The translations under genes and the position numbers were made by a program. DNA of 64,000 nucleotides from CBDHCC01 sp965219235 (GTDB taxonomy: Bacteria > Pseudomonadota > Alphaproteobacteria > Sphingomonadales > Sphingomonadaceae): the NCBI GenBank assembly GCA_965219235.1, contig OZ244721.1, forward strand, positions 2,294,001 through 2,358,000, read 5' to 3'. How positions within the stretch are numbered: the first letter of the stretch is position 1; the number at the start of each line of letters is the position of its first letter. Positions 53,860-60,928 of this stretch are shown piece by piece. The notes beneath the pieces are model-generated. The model saw nothing but the letters and a program-made list of their open reading frames with translations, did not search any database and was not told the DNA's origin.

Positions 53860-54474
53860 TCATTCCACCTTGAGGCCCAGCGCCTTCAGGCCGGCGGCCG
53901 CCTCGGCGCGCGCGGCGGGGTCGCCCGCGACCGCCAGCACGCGCCGCCAGGCGACCGACGCCTGCTCCGGCTCGCGCGCCGCGCGCGCGGCCCGCGCCGC
54001 CTCCAGCAGCACGAGCGGGTCGTCGGGCGCCAGGTCCCAGGCTGCCTCCAGGTCGCGGCCCGCGCGGGCGAGGTCGCCGGTCCGGCGCGCGAGCGCGGCG
54101 GAGAGCAGCAGAGGGACGGTGTCGCCGGGCAGGGCGGCGATGGCGCTGTCCAGATCGGCGCGCGCGGCCGCCGTGTCGCCCAGCAGCCCGTCGGCCCGCG
54201 CCCGGTTCAGCCGCAGCTCGCCGGTCGCGGAACGCGGCAGCGGTCCCGACAGCGCCCGGTCGAACGCCGCCCGCGCCCGCGCACCGTCGCCGGCCTCCAG
54301 CCACGCCAGCCCCGCCTGCGCCCACCCCTGCGCCGCTTCCGCCCCGCTGGCCGCCGAGGCTCGCGCCTCGAGATCGGGAGCGGAAAGGGCCGGAGGCGTG
54401 GCGGGCACGGCGGTCGCCTGGAGCAGGAGGAGGGGGAGCAGCATGGGAGGGAGCATGGTGCGGCCACGCTGCAT
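53860..54474 (-). CDS. Exported TPR-repeat protein
   Basis: A 204-residue protein. A signal peptide (MLPPMLLPLLLLQATAVPA) is followed by tetratricopeptide-like helical repeats (AQAGLAWLEAGDGARARAAFD, LLLSAALARRTGDLARAGRD, ARAAREPEQASVAWRRVL). Likely periplasmic scaffold of unknown partner. Starts ATG 54474; ATG 54456 is also possible. The larger frame to 55680 overlaps the hydrolase gene in another register and is not coding. It lies 81 bases upstream of the sensor kinase. Confidence 0.82.
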   Translation of the reverse strand: MQRGRTMLPPMLLPLLLLQATAVPATPPALSAPDLEARASAASGAEAAQGWAQAGLAWLEAGDGARARAAFDRALSGPLPRSATGELRLNRARADGLLGDTAAARADLDSAIAALPGDTVPLLLSAALARRTGDLARAGRDLEAAWDLAPDDPLVLLEAARAARAAREPEQASVAWRRVLAVAGDPAARAEAAAGLKALGLKVE

Positions 54475-54494
54475 CCCCGGTGAACGATCCCGTG

Positions 54495-55412
54495 TCAGTC
54501 GGTCCGGGTCGAAAGCGCGGTGTCCAGCGCCTGGGCGAAGTCGGCGGGTTGGTCCAGCATCACGAAATGCGCGCTGTCGGCCACCGGCACCAGCGTGAGG
54601 TCGGGCAGACCGCCATAGGCGGCGCGGTAGAACGCCTCCGTCTGAGCAGCCGGCCGCACCCTGGCGTCTGTCGGCACGATCAGAGTGACCGGCACCGTGA
54701 TGCGCGGCAGGTCGCCGCTCACGTCGGTCCCCAGATCGTCCGCCATCGCCTGTGCCGAGACGGCGGGATCGGACGCCAGCGACCAACGAGCGACGGCTGT
54801 CCGCCCGGCGTCCGACTTGGCCAATGCCGAGGCTGTGCTCCTGGCTTGACCGAGACGGGTGTCCGGGTTGGCGGACGCTGCCACCATCATCGCCCGCATC
54901 CCCTCGGCCTGCGGCCGGATCGACTCCACGGTGGCGTCCGGCGAGAACAGCGTGCCGATGAAGGGCAGCGCGTCCACGATCACCAGCCGCCCGGTCAGCG
55001 TCGGCCGCCCGCTCGCCAGCATCAGCGCGGCCAGCCCGCCCATCGAGTGGCCGACGACCGCCGGCCGGTCGAGCTTCGCGTCGCGGATATAGCCCGCCAG
55101 ATCGTCCACGAAGGGCCGGAGCACCGGCCCGGTCGCGTTCGGTCCGGCCGGGTCGCCGAACCCGCGCAGTTGCACAAGGTGCAGGCGGTGGGCGGCCTTC
55201 AGCCGCTCGGCGGTCGCCGCCCAGACCTCGCGCGGCGTGGACAGGCCGGGGATCAGGATCACGTCGGGGCCGTGGCCCACCACCTCCACCGTCAGCCGCT
55301 CGCGCTGCACGAGCGGGGTGGCGGCGGGCGCCGAGGCGGCCGGTGTCGCGGTCTGGGCGCAGCCGGCGGCCGGAGTGGCGAGCAGGAGGGCGAGGATCGG
55401 CAGGTGGCGCAT
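54495..55412 (-). CDS. Secreted alpha/beta hydrolase, putative lipoprotein
   Basis: A 305-residue alpha/beta-hydrolase. The signal (MRHLPILALLLATPAAGC) ends in a lipobox-like AAGC. The fold has VEVVGHGPDVILIPGLSTPREVW (oxyanion), the nucleophile elbow VVGHSMGGLAALML (Ser), and a late Asp (VIPTDARVRP-like VPTDARVRPAAQ) and His (ADSAHFVMLDQP). It acts outside the cytoplasm on an ester or similar. ATG 55412 follows AAGGAGACC, inside the XRE gene's end region. Confidence 0.9.
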   Translation of the reverse strand: MRHLPILALLLATPAAGCAQTATPAASAPAATPLVQRERLTVEVVGHGPDVILIPGLSTPREVWAATAERLKAAHRLHLVQLRGFGDPAGPNATGPVLRPFVDDLAGYIRDAKLDRPAVVGHSMGGLAALMLASGRPTLTGRLVIVDALPFIGTLFSPDATVESIRPQAEGMRAMMVAASANPDTRLGQARSTASALAKSDAGRTAVARWSLASDPAVSAQAMADDLGTDVSGDLPRITVPVTLIVPTDARVRPAAQTEAFYRAAYGGLPDLTLVPVADSAHFVMLDQPADFAQALDTALSTRTD

Positions 55413-55415
55413 GGG

Positions 55416-55625
55416 TCAGGTCTCCTTGGAGCTGGTGGGTCGGTCGAACACGTCCTCGATGGCGAGGGCGAACAGGTCGGCGATGCGGAAGGCGAGCGGG
55501 AGGGACGGGTCGTAGCGGCCGGTCTCGATGGCGTTGACGGACTGGCGCGAAACGGAGAGGCGCTCTGCGAGGTCGGCCTGGCTCCACCCCCGCTCGGCGC
55601 GCAGGCGCTTGAGGCGGTTGGTCAC
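55416..55625 (-). CDS. XRE-type (Cro/CI) regulator
   Basis: A 69-residue protein that is almost entirely one HTH_XRE domain: LKRLRAERGWSQADLAERLSVSRQSVNAIETGRYDPSLPLAFRIADLF. Start GTG 55625 overlaps the stop of the upstream membrane-protein gene (GTGA). Such small regulators next to a DUF membrane protein of this kind commonly regulate their own pair. Confidence 0.88.
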   Translation of the reverse strand: MTNRLKRLRAERGWSQADLAERLSVSRQSVNAIETGRYDPSLPLAFRIADLFALAIEDVFDRPTSSKET

Positions 55626-56041
55626 GCCTCCTCCGGAGGGCGGCCACCGGGAGGGAACAGCGCATTGACGCAGCCGCCAAGCCCCAGCCCGCCGAACCAG
55701 GCGATCGCCACCCAATAGGCGTCGAGATGCGGCACCCGCCCGAACGCCTCCAGGAACCCCCAGGCGGTCGCCAGGCTGAGCGCGAAGCCGGTCGCCACCA
55801 GCGCCTTTCGCACCTCCAGCATCCGCAGATACTCGTCGTCGAGTTCGGCCAGGAAGCGCGCGATGATGACGAAGACGCCGATGATCGGGAACGCCGGGAT
55901 CAGGGCGGCGACGTAGGTGAGTGCGCCAGACCGGGGCCCGTTGGCGAAGTAGGCGCTCACCCCGAACAGAGCGAATCCGTAGCCCGCCATCAACAGCAAC
56001 AACGACCGGCGATAGCGCCGCGCCGCACAAGTGGTCGTCAT
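55622..56041 (-). CDS. Small membrane protein coupled to the XRE regulator
   Basis: A 139-residue inner-membrane protein with four predicted helices (LLLLMAGYGFALFGVSAYFA, LTYVAALIPAFPIIGVFVII, ALVATGFALSLATAWGFL, WVAIAWFGGLGLGGCVNALF). A short cytoplasmic loop (RFLAELDDEYLRMLEVRK) lies between the second and third. Pairs of such a protein with an XRE regulator are frequent in sphingomonads. Function unknown; perhaps a signal receptor for the regulator. Confidence 0.8.
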   Translation of the reverse strand: MTTTCAARRYRRSLLLLMAGYGFALFGVSAYFANGPRSGALTYVAALIPAFPIIGVFVIIARFLAELDDEYLRMLEVRKALVATGFALSLATAWGFLEAFGRVPHLDAYWVAIAWFGGLGLGGCVNALFPPGGRPPEEA

Positions 56042-56096
56042 CGGTCGTCTCCTCGCCTTGTGACAAGGAGGCTTTACGTCAAGCGAGCTTTACGTG

Positions 56097-56828
56097 TCAA
56101 GCAGCCTTTCCAAGTTCCTCCACCACCGCCACCAGCCGCGTCAGGTCGCGCTCGCCCGACAGGCGGTGGTCGCCGCCGTCCACCAGGGTGAGCGTCGCGT
56201 CGGGGCTCTCGATCCGGTCGAGGAGCTGAAGCGCCACCTCGACGGGCACCTCCGCGTCCGCCGTGCCGTGGAGGAGGCGCACCGGGCAGGGCAGCGGGAT
56301 GGGGGCGGTCAGCAGCAGATGGTCCTCTCCCGAGCGCCAGAAGCGGCCGGTGGTCAGCATCACCGTGTCGTCATAGGCGGACGGCTCCTCCAGATCGCCA
56401 CCCGCCGCCAGCCGCGCGCGCTCGGCCCCGGAAAAGCCCCAGTCGGTGAAGTCCGGCGCGGCGGCGATGCCGACCAGCCCCGCCACACGCTCCGGCCGGG
56501 CCAGCGCCACCAGCAGCGCCACCCAGCCGCCCATCGACGAGCCGACCAGCACGACCGGCCCCTCGATCGTATCGAGCACCGCCAGCGCGTCGTCGCGCCA
56601 GTCGTCCAGCGTGGCTTGGGCGAAGTCGCCCTCGCTCTCGCCGCACCCGCGCCAGTCGAACAGCGCACAGCCGTGTCCCGTGCGCTCCGCCCAGTCCCAC
56701 AGGGCCGCCGCCTTGCCGCCGGTCATGTCGGAGGCGTAGCCGGGCAGGAACAGCACGGTGGGCGTGGTGCCGGAGAGGCGGCGGACGGCCAGCGGGGGAG
56801 CATGGGCGCGTTCAAGTCGGTCGGTCAT
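56097..56828 (-). CDS. Alpha/beta hydrolase (cytoplasmic)
   Basis: A 243-residue alpha/beta-hydrolase without signal peptide. PTVLFLPGYASDMTGGKAAAL, FDWRGCGESEGDFAQATLDDW and the nucleophile elbow LVGSSMGGWVALLVALA are typical of the serine hydrolase family near palmitoyl-protein thioesterase/ABHD10-like bacterial enzymes. The C-terminus holds Asp (HGTADAEVP) and His (DGGDHRLSGERD). ATG 56828 overlaps the stop of the kinase gene upstream by four bases. Confidence 0.9.
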   Translation of the reverse strand: MTDRLERAHAPPLAVRRLSGTTPTVLFLPGYASDMTGGKAAALWDWAERTGHGCALFDWRGCGESEGDFAQATLDDWRDDALAVLDTIEGPVVLVGSSMGGWVALLVALARPERVAGLVGIAAAPDFTDWGFSGAERARLAAGGDLEEPSAYDDTVMLTTGRFWRSGEDHLLLTAPIPLPCPVRLLHGTADAEVPVEVALQLLDRIESPDATLTLVDGGDHRLSGERDLTRLVAVVEELGKAA

Positions 56829-57328
56829 GCCGCGCCCTGCCGCACGACGACCGCGCCCGCCAGTTCGTCCGCGCCCGGTGGTTCGTAGAGCGTCTCGCAC
56901 AGTTCGAAGGTCGCGCGGTCGACGTCGAACTGCCAGCCCTCCGGCCGATCGAGGTTGCGCCGCTCCACCCGCGCCCACCGCTCCGCCATCGGCACGTCCA
57001 GGATGTGGGTGACGGCGGATTGCCCGGCCTCCGCGATGGCGGCGCGCACCCGGTCGCGATGCTCGCGCGCGAAGAAGCCGAGGTCGAGGATCACGGGCAA
57101 TCCCAGCGCCGCCAGCCGGGTGGCCTCCGTCACCGCCTGCCGGTCGATCCGCCGGGTGCGCTCGAGCGCCCAGTCGTAGGAGGGTGGGTCGGGCATGTCG
57201 GCGTGGAACAGCACCCGCATCCACTCGTCCACCGCGATCACGTGGGCTCGTTCGTGCGCGGCCAGCCGGGCGGCGTAGGTGCTCTTGCCGGCCCCGGTGT
57301 TGCCGACGATCAGGTGGATGGCGGTCAT
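56825..57328 (-). CDS. P-loop kinase/ATPase
   Basis: A 167-residue AAA/zeta-toxin-like P-loop protein. The Walker A motif is VGNTGAGKSTYA at the very start. A conserved acidic residue is in VIAVDEWMRVLF, and RVERRNLDRPEG holds a likely lid. It resembles small predicted kinases that act on sugars or nucleotides. ATG 57328 is chosen; ATG 57337 is also possible, without clear ribosome sites. It is translationally coupled to the hydrolase gene. Confidence 0.85.
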   Translation of the reverse strand: MTAIHLIVGNTGAGKSTYAARLAAHERAHVIAVDEWMRVLFHADMPDPPSYDWALERTRRIDRQAVTEATRLAALGLPVILDLGFFAREHRDRVRAAIAEAGQSAVTHILDVPMAERWARVERRNLDRPEGWQFDVDRATFELCETLYEPPGADELAGAVVVRQGAA

Positions 57329-57413
57329 GGCGGTCATGGCGGTGGTGTAGGCGAGGAGCGATGGAGGGCCAACCTGCGGAGGTGGCGGCCCGCTGGTGGA
57401 CATGAATGGGCAG

Positions 57414-57514
57414 CCCTTTTCGCTTCAGGGGAGAGGGGAACGAAGCCGGAGAGGTCCCGCCTGCCCCTCTCCCTCGCTGCTTCGCAGCTCTCCCTCTCCC
57501 CTGAAGGGAAGAAG
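57414..57514. repeat. REPIN-like element with CCCTCTCCCCTGAAG hairpins
   Basis: CTTCAGGGGAGAGGGG near 57424 faces CCCTCTCCCCTGAAG near 57491. An inner hairpin (CTGCTTCGCAG) lies between. It is of the same family as 51735. Confidence 0.8.
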
Positions 57515-57574
57515 GTTGCCAAGCGGACGGACCGCTCTCCGCCCTCCCATTATTGCGAGGAGCCGAAGGCGACC

Positions 57575-57914
57575 AAGCGGGCGCTGACCGACCAGTTTCT
57601 CAGGCGCTGTCCGGCGGCGGTGGCCGGTCACGGTTGCGAGCTGCTGGAAGAGCCGTCGGCGGTCGCCTGGGGACAGGCGGCGTTCGCCGAATACGGGCGC
57701 GGCGCGCCGCTCGACTGGTCCGACAGCTGGTATTCGCGGCCGGTGATCGACGTGCTCGGCCATCTGCTGTGGCCGACGGTGGACGCGCTCTACCCGGACC
57801 GAGGCGACGATCACCGACGGGCTCGTGGAGGTGGCGGCGCGGCGCTGTGCGAGCCTGCTGGACACCGCCGACGGGATCGAGCGGGCCGGACCCCCTTCGT
57901 CACCCCAGCCTTGA
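57575..57914 (+). pseudogene. Frameshifted remnant of a hypothetical gene
   Basis: A protein-like sequence (LTDQFLRRCPAAVAGHGCEL, AFAEYGRGAPLDWSDSWYS, VIDVLGHLLWPTVDALYPD) reads in one frame to about 57799. It continues in another (EATITDGLVEVAARRCASLL, DTADGIERAG) to 57914. An extra C at about 57800, or two missing bases, breaks it. There is no start codon in the frame and an AGGAGCC repeat abuts it, so the 5' end is lost. No family recognised. Confidence 0.55.
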
Positions 57915-58042
57915 GCCGGGGTCCGGCTCGCTTGTCGAAGCCCCCACTGCGCCCGTGTTGCCCACGGGGGTGGACCCCGCCGAGGAACAGGGTAGAAGCT
58001 GGTGTGTTCGAGGGGCGGCGCCCTATGAGGGACCATTGAAGG
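57895..58042. other. Short repeat-containing gap before the COG4705-type gene
   Basis: Starts with the palindrome-forming GTCACCCCAGCCTTGAGCCG (about 57899) and continues to the GTG at 58043. It likely carries the promoter of the membrane-protein gene. No gene or clear regulatory box is seen. Confidence 0.4.
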
Positions 58043-58795
58043 GTGACCGACACGGACCGGGTATTGAGCAAGGTGCCGGCTGTCACGCTGGGCTTCTGGG
58101 TCGTCAAGGTGCTGGCGACGACCCTGGGCGAGACGGCGGGCGACACATTGTCGATGTCGTTGGACCTGGGCTATCTCGTCTCCACCGCCGTGTTCGGCGT
58201 GCTGCTGCTGGGCTTCGTCGTGGCGCAGGTGAGCGCGCGGGCGTTCCATCCGGCGCTCTACTGGATCACCATCATCGCATCCACCACGGCGGGCACGACG
58301 CTGGCGGACTTCGCCACCCGGTCGCTGGGGATCGGCTACACCGGCGGCTCGGCGCTGCTTCTGGCGCTGGTGCTGGGGTCGCTGGCGGCGTGGAAGCTGA
58401 GGCTGGGCCATATCGACGCCGACACCATCCGCGACCGGCGCGCCGAGGTGTTCTACTGGGTGACGATCACCTTCAGCCAAACGCTGGGCACGGCCTTGGG
58501 CGACTGGACGGCGGACACCGGCGGGCTGGGCTATGGCGGGGCGGCGCTGATCTTCGCCGGCGGTTTGGCGGTGCTGGCGGTGCTGTATTACGCGAGCGCC
58601 GTGAACCGGGTGGCGCTGTTCTGGGCCGCCTTCATCCTGACCCGCCCGCTGGGCGCGGCGGTGGGCGACTTCCTGGACAAGCCGCTGGCCGACGGAGGCC
58701 TCGCCTTCTCCCGCCCGCTGGCGTCGGTCGTGCTGGCGGTGGCGATCGGGCTGCTGGTGTGGCTGCTGCCGCAGCGGGCGGGGCGGCATGGGTGA
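58043..58795 (+). CDS. Uncharacterised membrane protein, COG4705 type
   Basis: A 250-residue protein built of four internally similar units. Each unit has a membrane helix pair and a T-x-G-x(2-4)-D element: VKVLATTLGETAGDTLS, TIIASTTAGTTLADFATRS, VTITFSQTLGTALGDWTAD and AFILTRPLGAAVGDFLDKP. This repeating T-x-x-GT/D pattern is typical of a COG4705-like inner-membrane family of unknown role. GTG 58043 is the start. Its C-terminal third is duplicated at 59544. Confidence 0.85.
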   Translation: MTDTDRVLSKVPAVTLGFWVVKVLATTLGETAGDTLSMSLDLGYLVSTAVFGVLLLGFVVAQVSARAFHPALYWITIIASTTAGTTLADFATRSLGIGYTGGSALLLALVLGSLAAWKLRLGHIDADTIRDRRAEVFYWVTITFSQTLGTALGDWTADTGGLGYGGAALIFAGGLAVLAVLYYASAVNRVALFWAAFILTRPLGAAVGDFLDKPLADGGLAFSRPLASVVLAVAIGLLVWLLPQRAGRHG

Positions 58796-58962
58796 GGGGC
58801 GGCGCGGGCAACCGCGCCTTATCGGCTCGGATGACCGCGAACAAACTCCATCATGACAATGTGTTAAGGTGGCCGGCGGCGGGAACCGCCCGTGCCCAAG
58901 CCGGTTGCTGTCTTCGGGTCGGCCATCGCCACTTCGGGCGGGCGGCCTTCGGGAGTTCGGAT

Positions 58963-59469
58963 ATGCGCAAGTCACCATTCCTCCTCGGCGTCGCCCTGTC
59001 GGCCTCGCTTCTCTCCTCCGCCGTCCAGGCCCGCGCGAGCGACGCCGACCGGACGTTCCTGATCCAGGACGTCCAGGGCGGGCGTTACGAACTGGCCCTG
59101 GCGAAGCTCGCCACCACCAAGGCCACCAAGCCGGCCATCAAGCAGTACGCCCAGATGATCGTGCGCGACCACTCGCGCGCCAACCAGGCGCTCATGCAGC
59201 TGGTGAAGCAGGAAGGGGTGAACCTCCCGGCCGGCATGACCGACAAGGACACCAAGATGCTCGCCCGGCTGAAGACGATGAGCGGGTCGAACTTCAACCG
59301 CGCCTTCGTGGACGAGATGAACCGCATCAACGCGGAGGACAAGCGGTCCGCCGATCAGGAGAAGGCATCGACCAAGGAGAGCGCGATCCGGTCCTACATC
59401 AGTCGCTTCTCCGCCATGGACGCGAAGCACAAGTCGGGCGCGTCGCAGCTGCGCCAGGCGGTGTCCTGA
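58963..59469 (+). CDS. Exported DUF4142 protein
   Basis: A 168-residue secreted protein with signal peptide (LLGVALSASLLSSAVQARA). The DUF4142 domain is a ferritin-like four-helix bundle (DADRTFLIQDVQGGRYELAL, YAQMIVRDHSRANQALMQL, NRAFVDEMNRINAEDKRSAD, SYISRFSAMDAKHKSGASQL). Role unknown; such proteins are often induced in stress. ATG 58963 has a GGGAG site. It lies between the intact and truncated copies of the COG4705-type gene. Confidence 0.9.
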   Translation: MRKSPFLLGVALSASLLSSAVQARASDADRTFLIQDVQGGRYELALAKLATTKATKPAIKQYAQMIVRDHSRANQALMQLVKQEGVNLPAGMTDKDTKMLARLKTMSGSNFNRAFVDEMNRINAEDKRSADQEKASTKESAIRSYISRFSAMDAKHKSGASQLRQAVS

Positions 59470-59543
59470 CGGGGTCCGCGCGGGGTGCCCACCGGAAGGT
59501 GGTGGTTCCGCGCGGATCGTGGTCGTTGGATGCGGCGACGTTG

Positions 59544-59810
59544 ATGGCCAAGCAGCGGCAGCTGGTGTTCGCCGACGGGTTGGCGGTGCTGGCGGCGCTC
59601 TACTGCGCCACCAGCGTCGGCCGGGTGGCGCGGTTCTGGCCCGCCTTCATCCTGACCCCTCCGCTGGGCGCGGCGGTGGGCGACTTCCTGGACAAGCCGC
59701 TGGCCGACGAAGGCCTCGCCTTCTCCCGCCCGCTGGCGTCGCTCGTGCTGGCGGTGGCGATCGCCGCGCTGGTGTGGCTGCTGCCGCAGCGGGCGGGGCG
59801 GCATGGGTGA
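59544..59810 (+). pseudogene. Truncated second copy of the COG4705-type gene
   Basis: The 88-codon frame from ATG 59544 matches the last 86 or so residues of the protein at 58043: LVFADGLAVLAALYCATSV, AFILTPPLGAAVGDFLDKPL and LALVWLLPQRAGRHG-like ends are nearly the same (the DNA around GACTTCCTGGACAAGCCGCT is identical). It lacks the first two-thirds. It is probably a decayed partial duplication, though the short frame is open and could be expressed. Confidence 0.75.
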
Positions 59811-59894
59811 GGGGCGGGCGAAACGAGCCGGGTCTTGCGCGATCGCCGGTAGGCCGGCATTCCTGCGGCTCAATTCTGATCCGAGGCGATCGTC

Positions 59895-60839
59895 GTGCTC
59901 ACCCAATCCGTGGCGGCCGCCGTCCTGCTCCTCGCGGCCTCTCCAGTTGTTGCCGATCCGCCAGCGCCGGCGGACCCGCTGACGGCGACCGTACACACGG
60001 AAGACGCCGACAGATTCGCAACGCTGTTCGCCAAAACGGATGGGCAGCCGACCGCCGAGCAGCTGCAGAGCGATTATCTCGACAGCGGCAGCTATGGGAT
60101 TGAGGTCTTCACGCCGGATCGGATCGTCAGCGCGCAGTGGCTCGCCAAAGCCGTAGCCCACAATCCCGACGACTATCGCAAAGCGATCCAGACGTGCCTG
60201 CCGCTCGCCAGGCAGGCCACGGCCGATCTCCGTTCGATCTATCTCGGCCTTCACGGCGCGCTGCCCGAGGCGAGGCTGCCCCAGGTCTATTTCGTGTTCG
60301 GCGCCGGCAATTCGGGCGGCACGGCGGGTCTCGGCGCCCAGGTGCTGGGGTTGGAGGTCCTGTGCCAGGGCGCGGCGGACCCCGCCGCCTTCCGCCGCAC
60401 CGTGCGCCACTTCTTCGCGCACGAGACGGTGCATGCGTTTCAGCGGGACGCGGGCGGCGATGCCGACGAGCGGTCCCTGCTGGAGGATGTGCTGGCCGAG
60501 GGAGCGGCGGACTTCATCGCCCGGCTCGTCACGGGCGAGGAGCCGGACACGGAGCGCGCCGAGTGGGCGCGTCCGCGCGAGGCGGAGCTGTGGCGGCGGT
60601 TCCAGGCGGACATCGCCCCCAAGACCGGCGCTGCCGATCCGGAGGAGGGCAAGCGATGGGTGGGCAACTACAGCACCCCGCCCGACGGTTGGCCCAGCGA
60701 ACTCGGCTATTGGATCGGGCTGAGGATCTGGGAGCGGTACTACGCCGCCGCCGCCGACAAGCGGGCCGCGCTCGACGAGATGCTGACCCTGCGCGATCCC
60801 GCCGAGGTCCTCAGGATCGGCGCGTTCAAGCGGGACTGA
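59895..60839 (+). CDS. Putative zinc metalloprotease (DUF2268-like), exported
   Basis: A 314-residue protein with a signal peptide (SVAAAVLLLAASPVVA). The zinc motif HExxH is HETVH, inside VRHFFAHETVHAFQRDAGG. A downstream LLEDVLAEGAADFIARLV could supply the third ligand. Pattern and length fit predicted Zn-dependent proteases such as DUF2268. It acts probably in the periplasm; substrate unknown. GTG/ATG choice: GTG 59895. It precedes thrS by 89 bases. Confidence 0.8.
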   Translation: MLTQSVAAAVLLLAASPVVADPPAPADPLTATVHTEDADRFATLFAKTDGQPTAEQLQSDYLDSGSYGIEVFTPDRIVSAQWLAKAVAHNPDDYRKAIQTCLPLARQATADLRSIYLGLHGALPEARLPQVYFVFGAGNSGGTAGLGAQVLGLEVLCQGAADPAAFRRTVRHFFAHETVHAFQRDAGGDADERSLLEDVLAEGAADFIARLVTGEEPDTERAEWARPREAELWRRFQADIAPKTGAADPEEGKRWVGNYSTPPDGWPSELGYWIGLRIWERYYAAAADKRAALDEMLTLRDPAEVLRIGAFKRD

Positions 60840-60890
60840 AGACGCGCATCGCACGTGGCGGCAAGTGACCGGGTGCCGTCCCGCACGCGC

Positions 60891-60920
60891 TTGACACCCC
60901 CCTCTCCCCTCCCCCTATCC
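60891..60920 (+). promoter_or_regulatory. Candidate promoter giving a leaderless thrS messenger
   Basis: TTGACA at 60891-60896 is the consensus -35 box. With an 18-base spacer, CTATCC at 60915-60920 is a possible -10. The expected start of transcription, 6-8 bases further, falls at or next to the A of the thrS ATG (60929). No ribosome site precedes that ATG. Confidence 0.5.
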
Positions 60921-60928
60921 ACTCCACC

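Noticed and set aside
53860..55680. 606-codon minus-strand frame
   Set aside because: Only its last 204 codons (from 54474) look like protein. The rest overlaps the alpha/beta hydrolase gene in another register.
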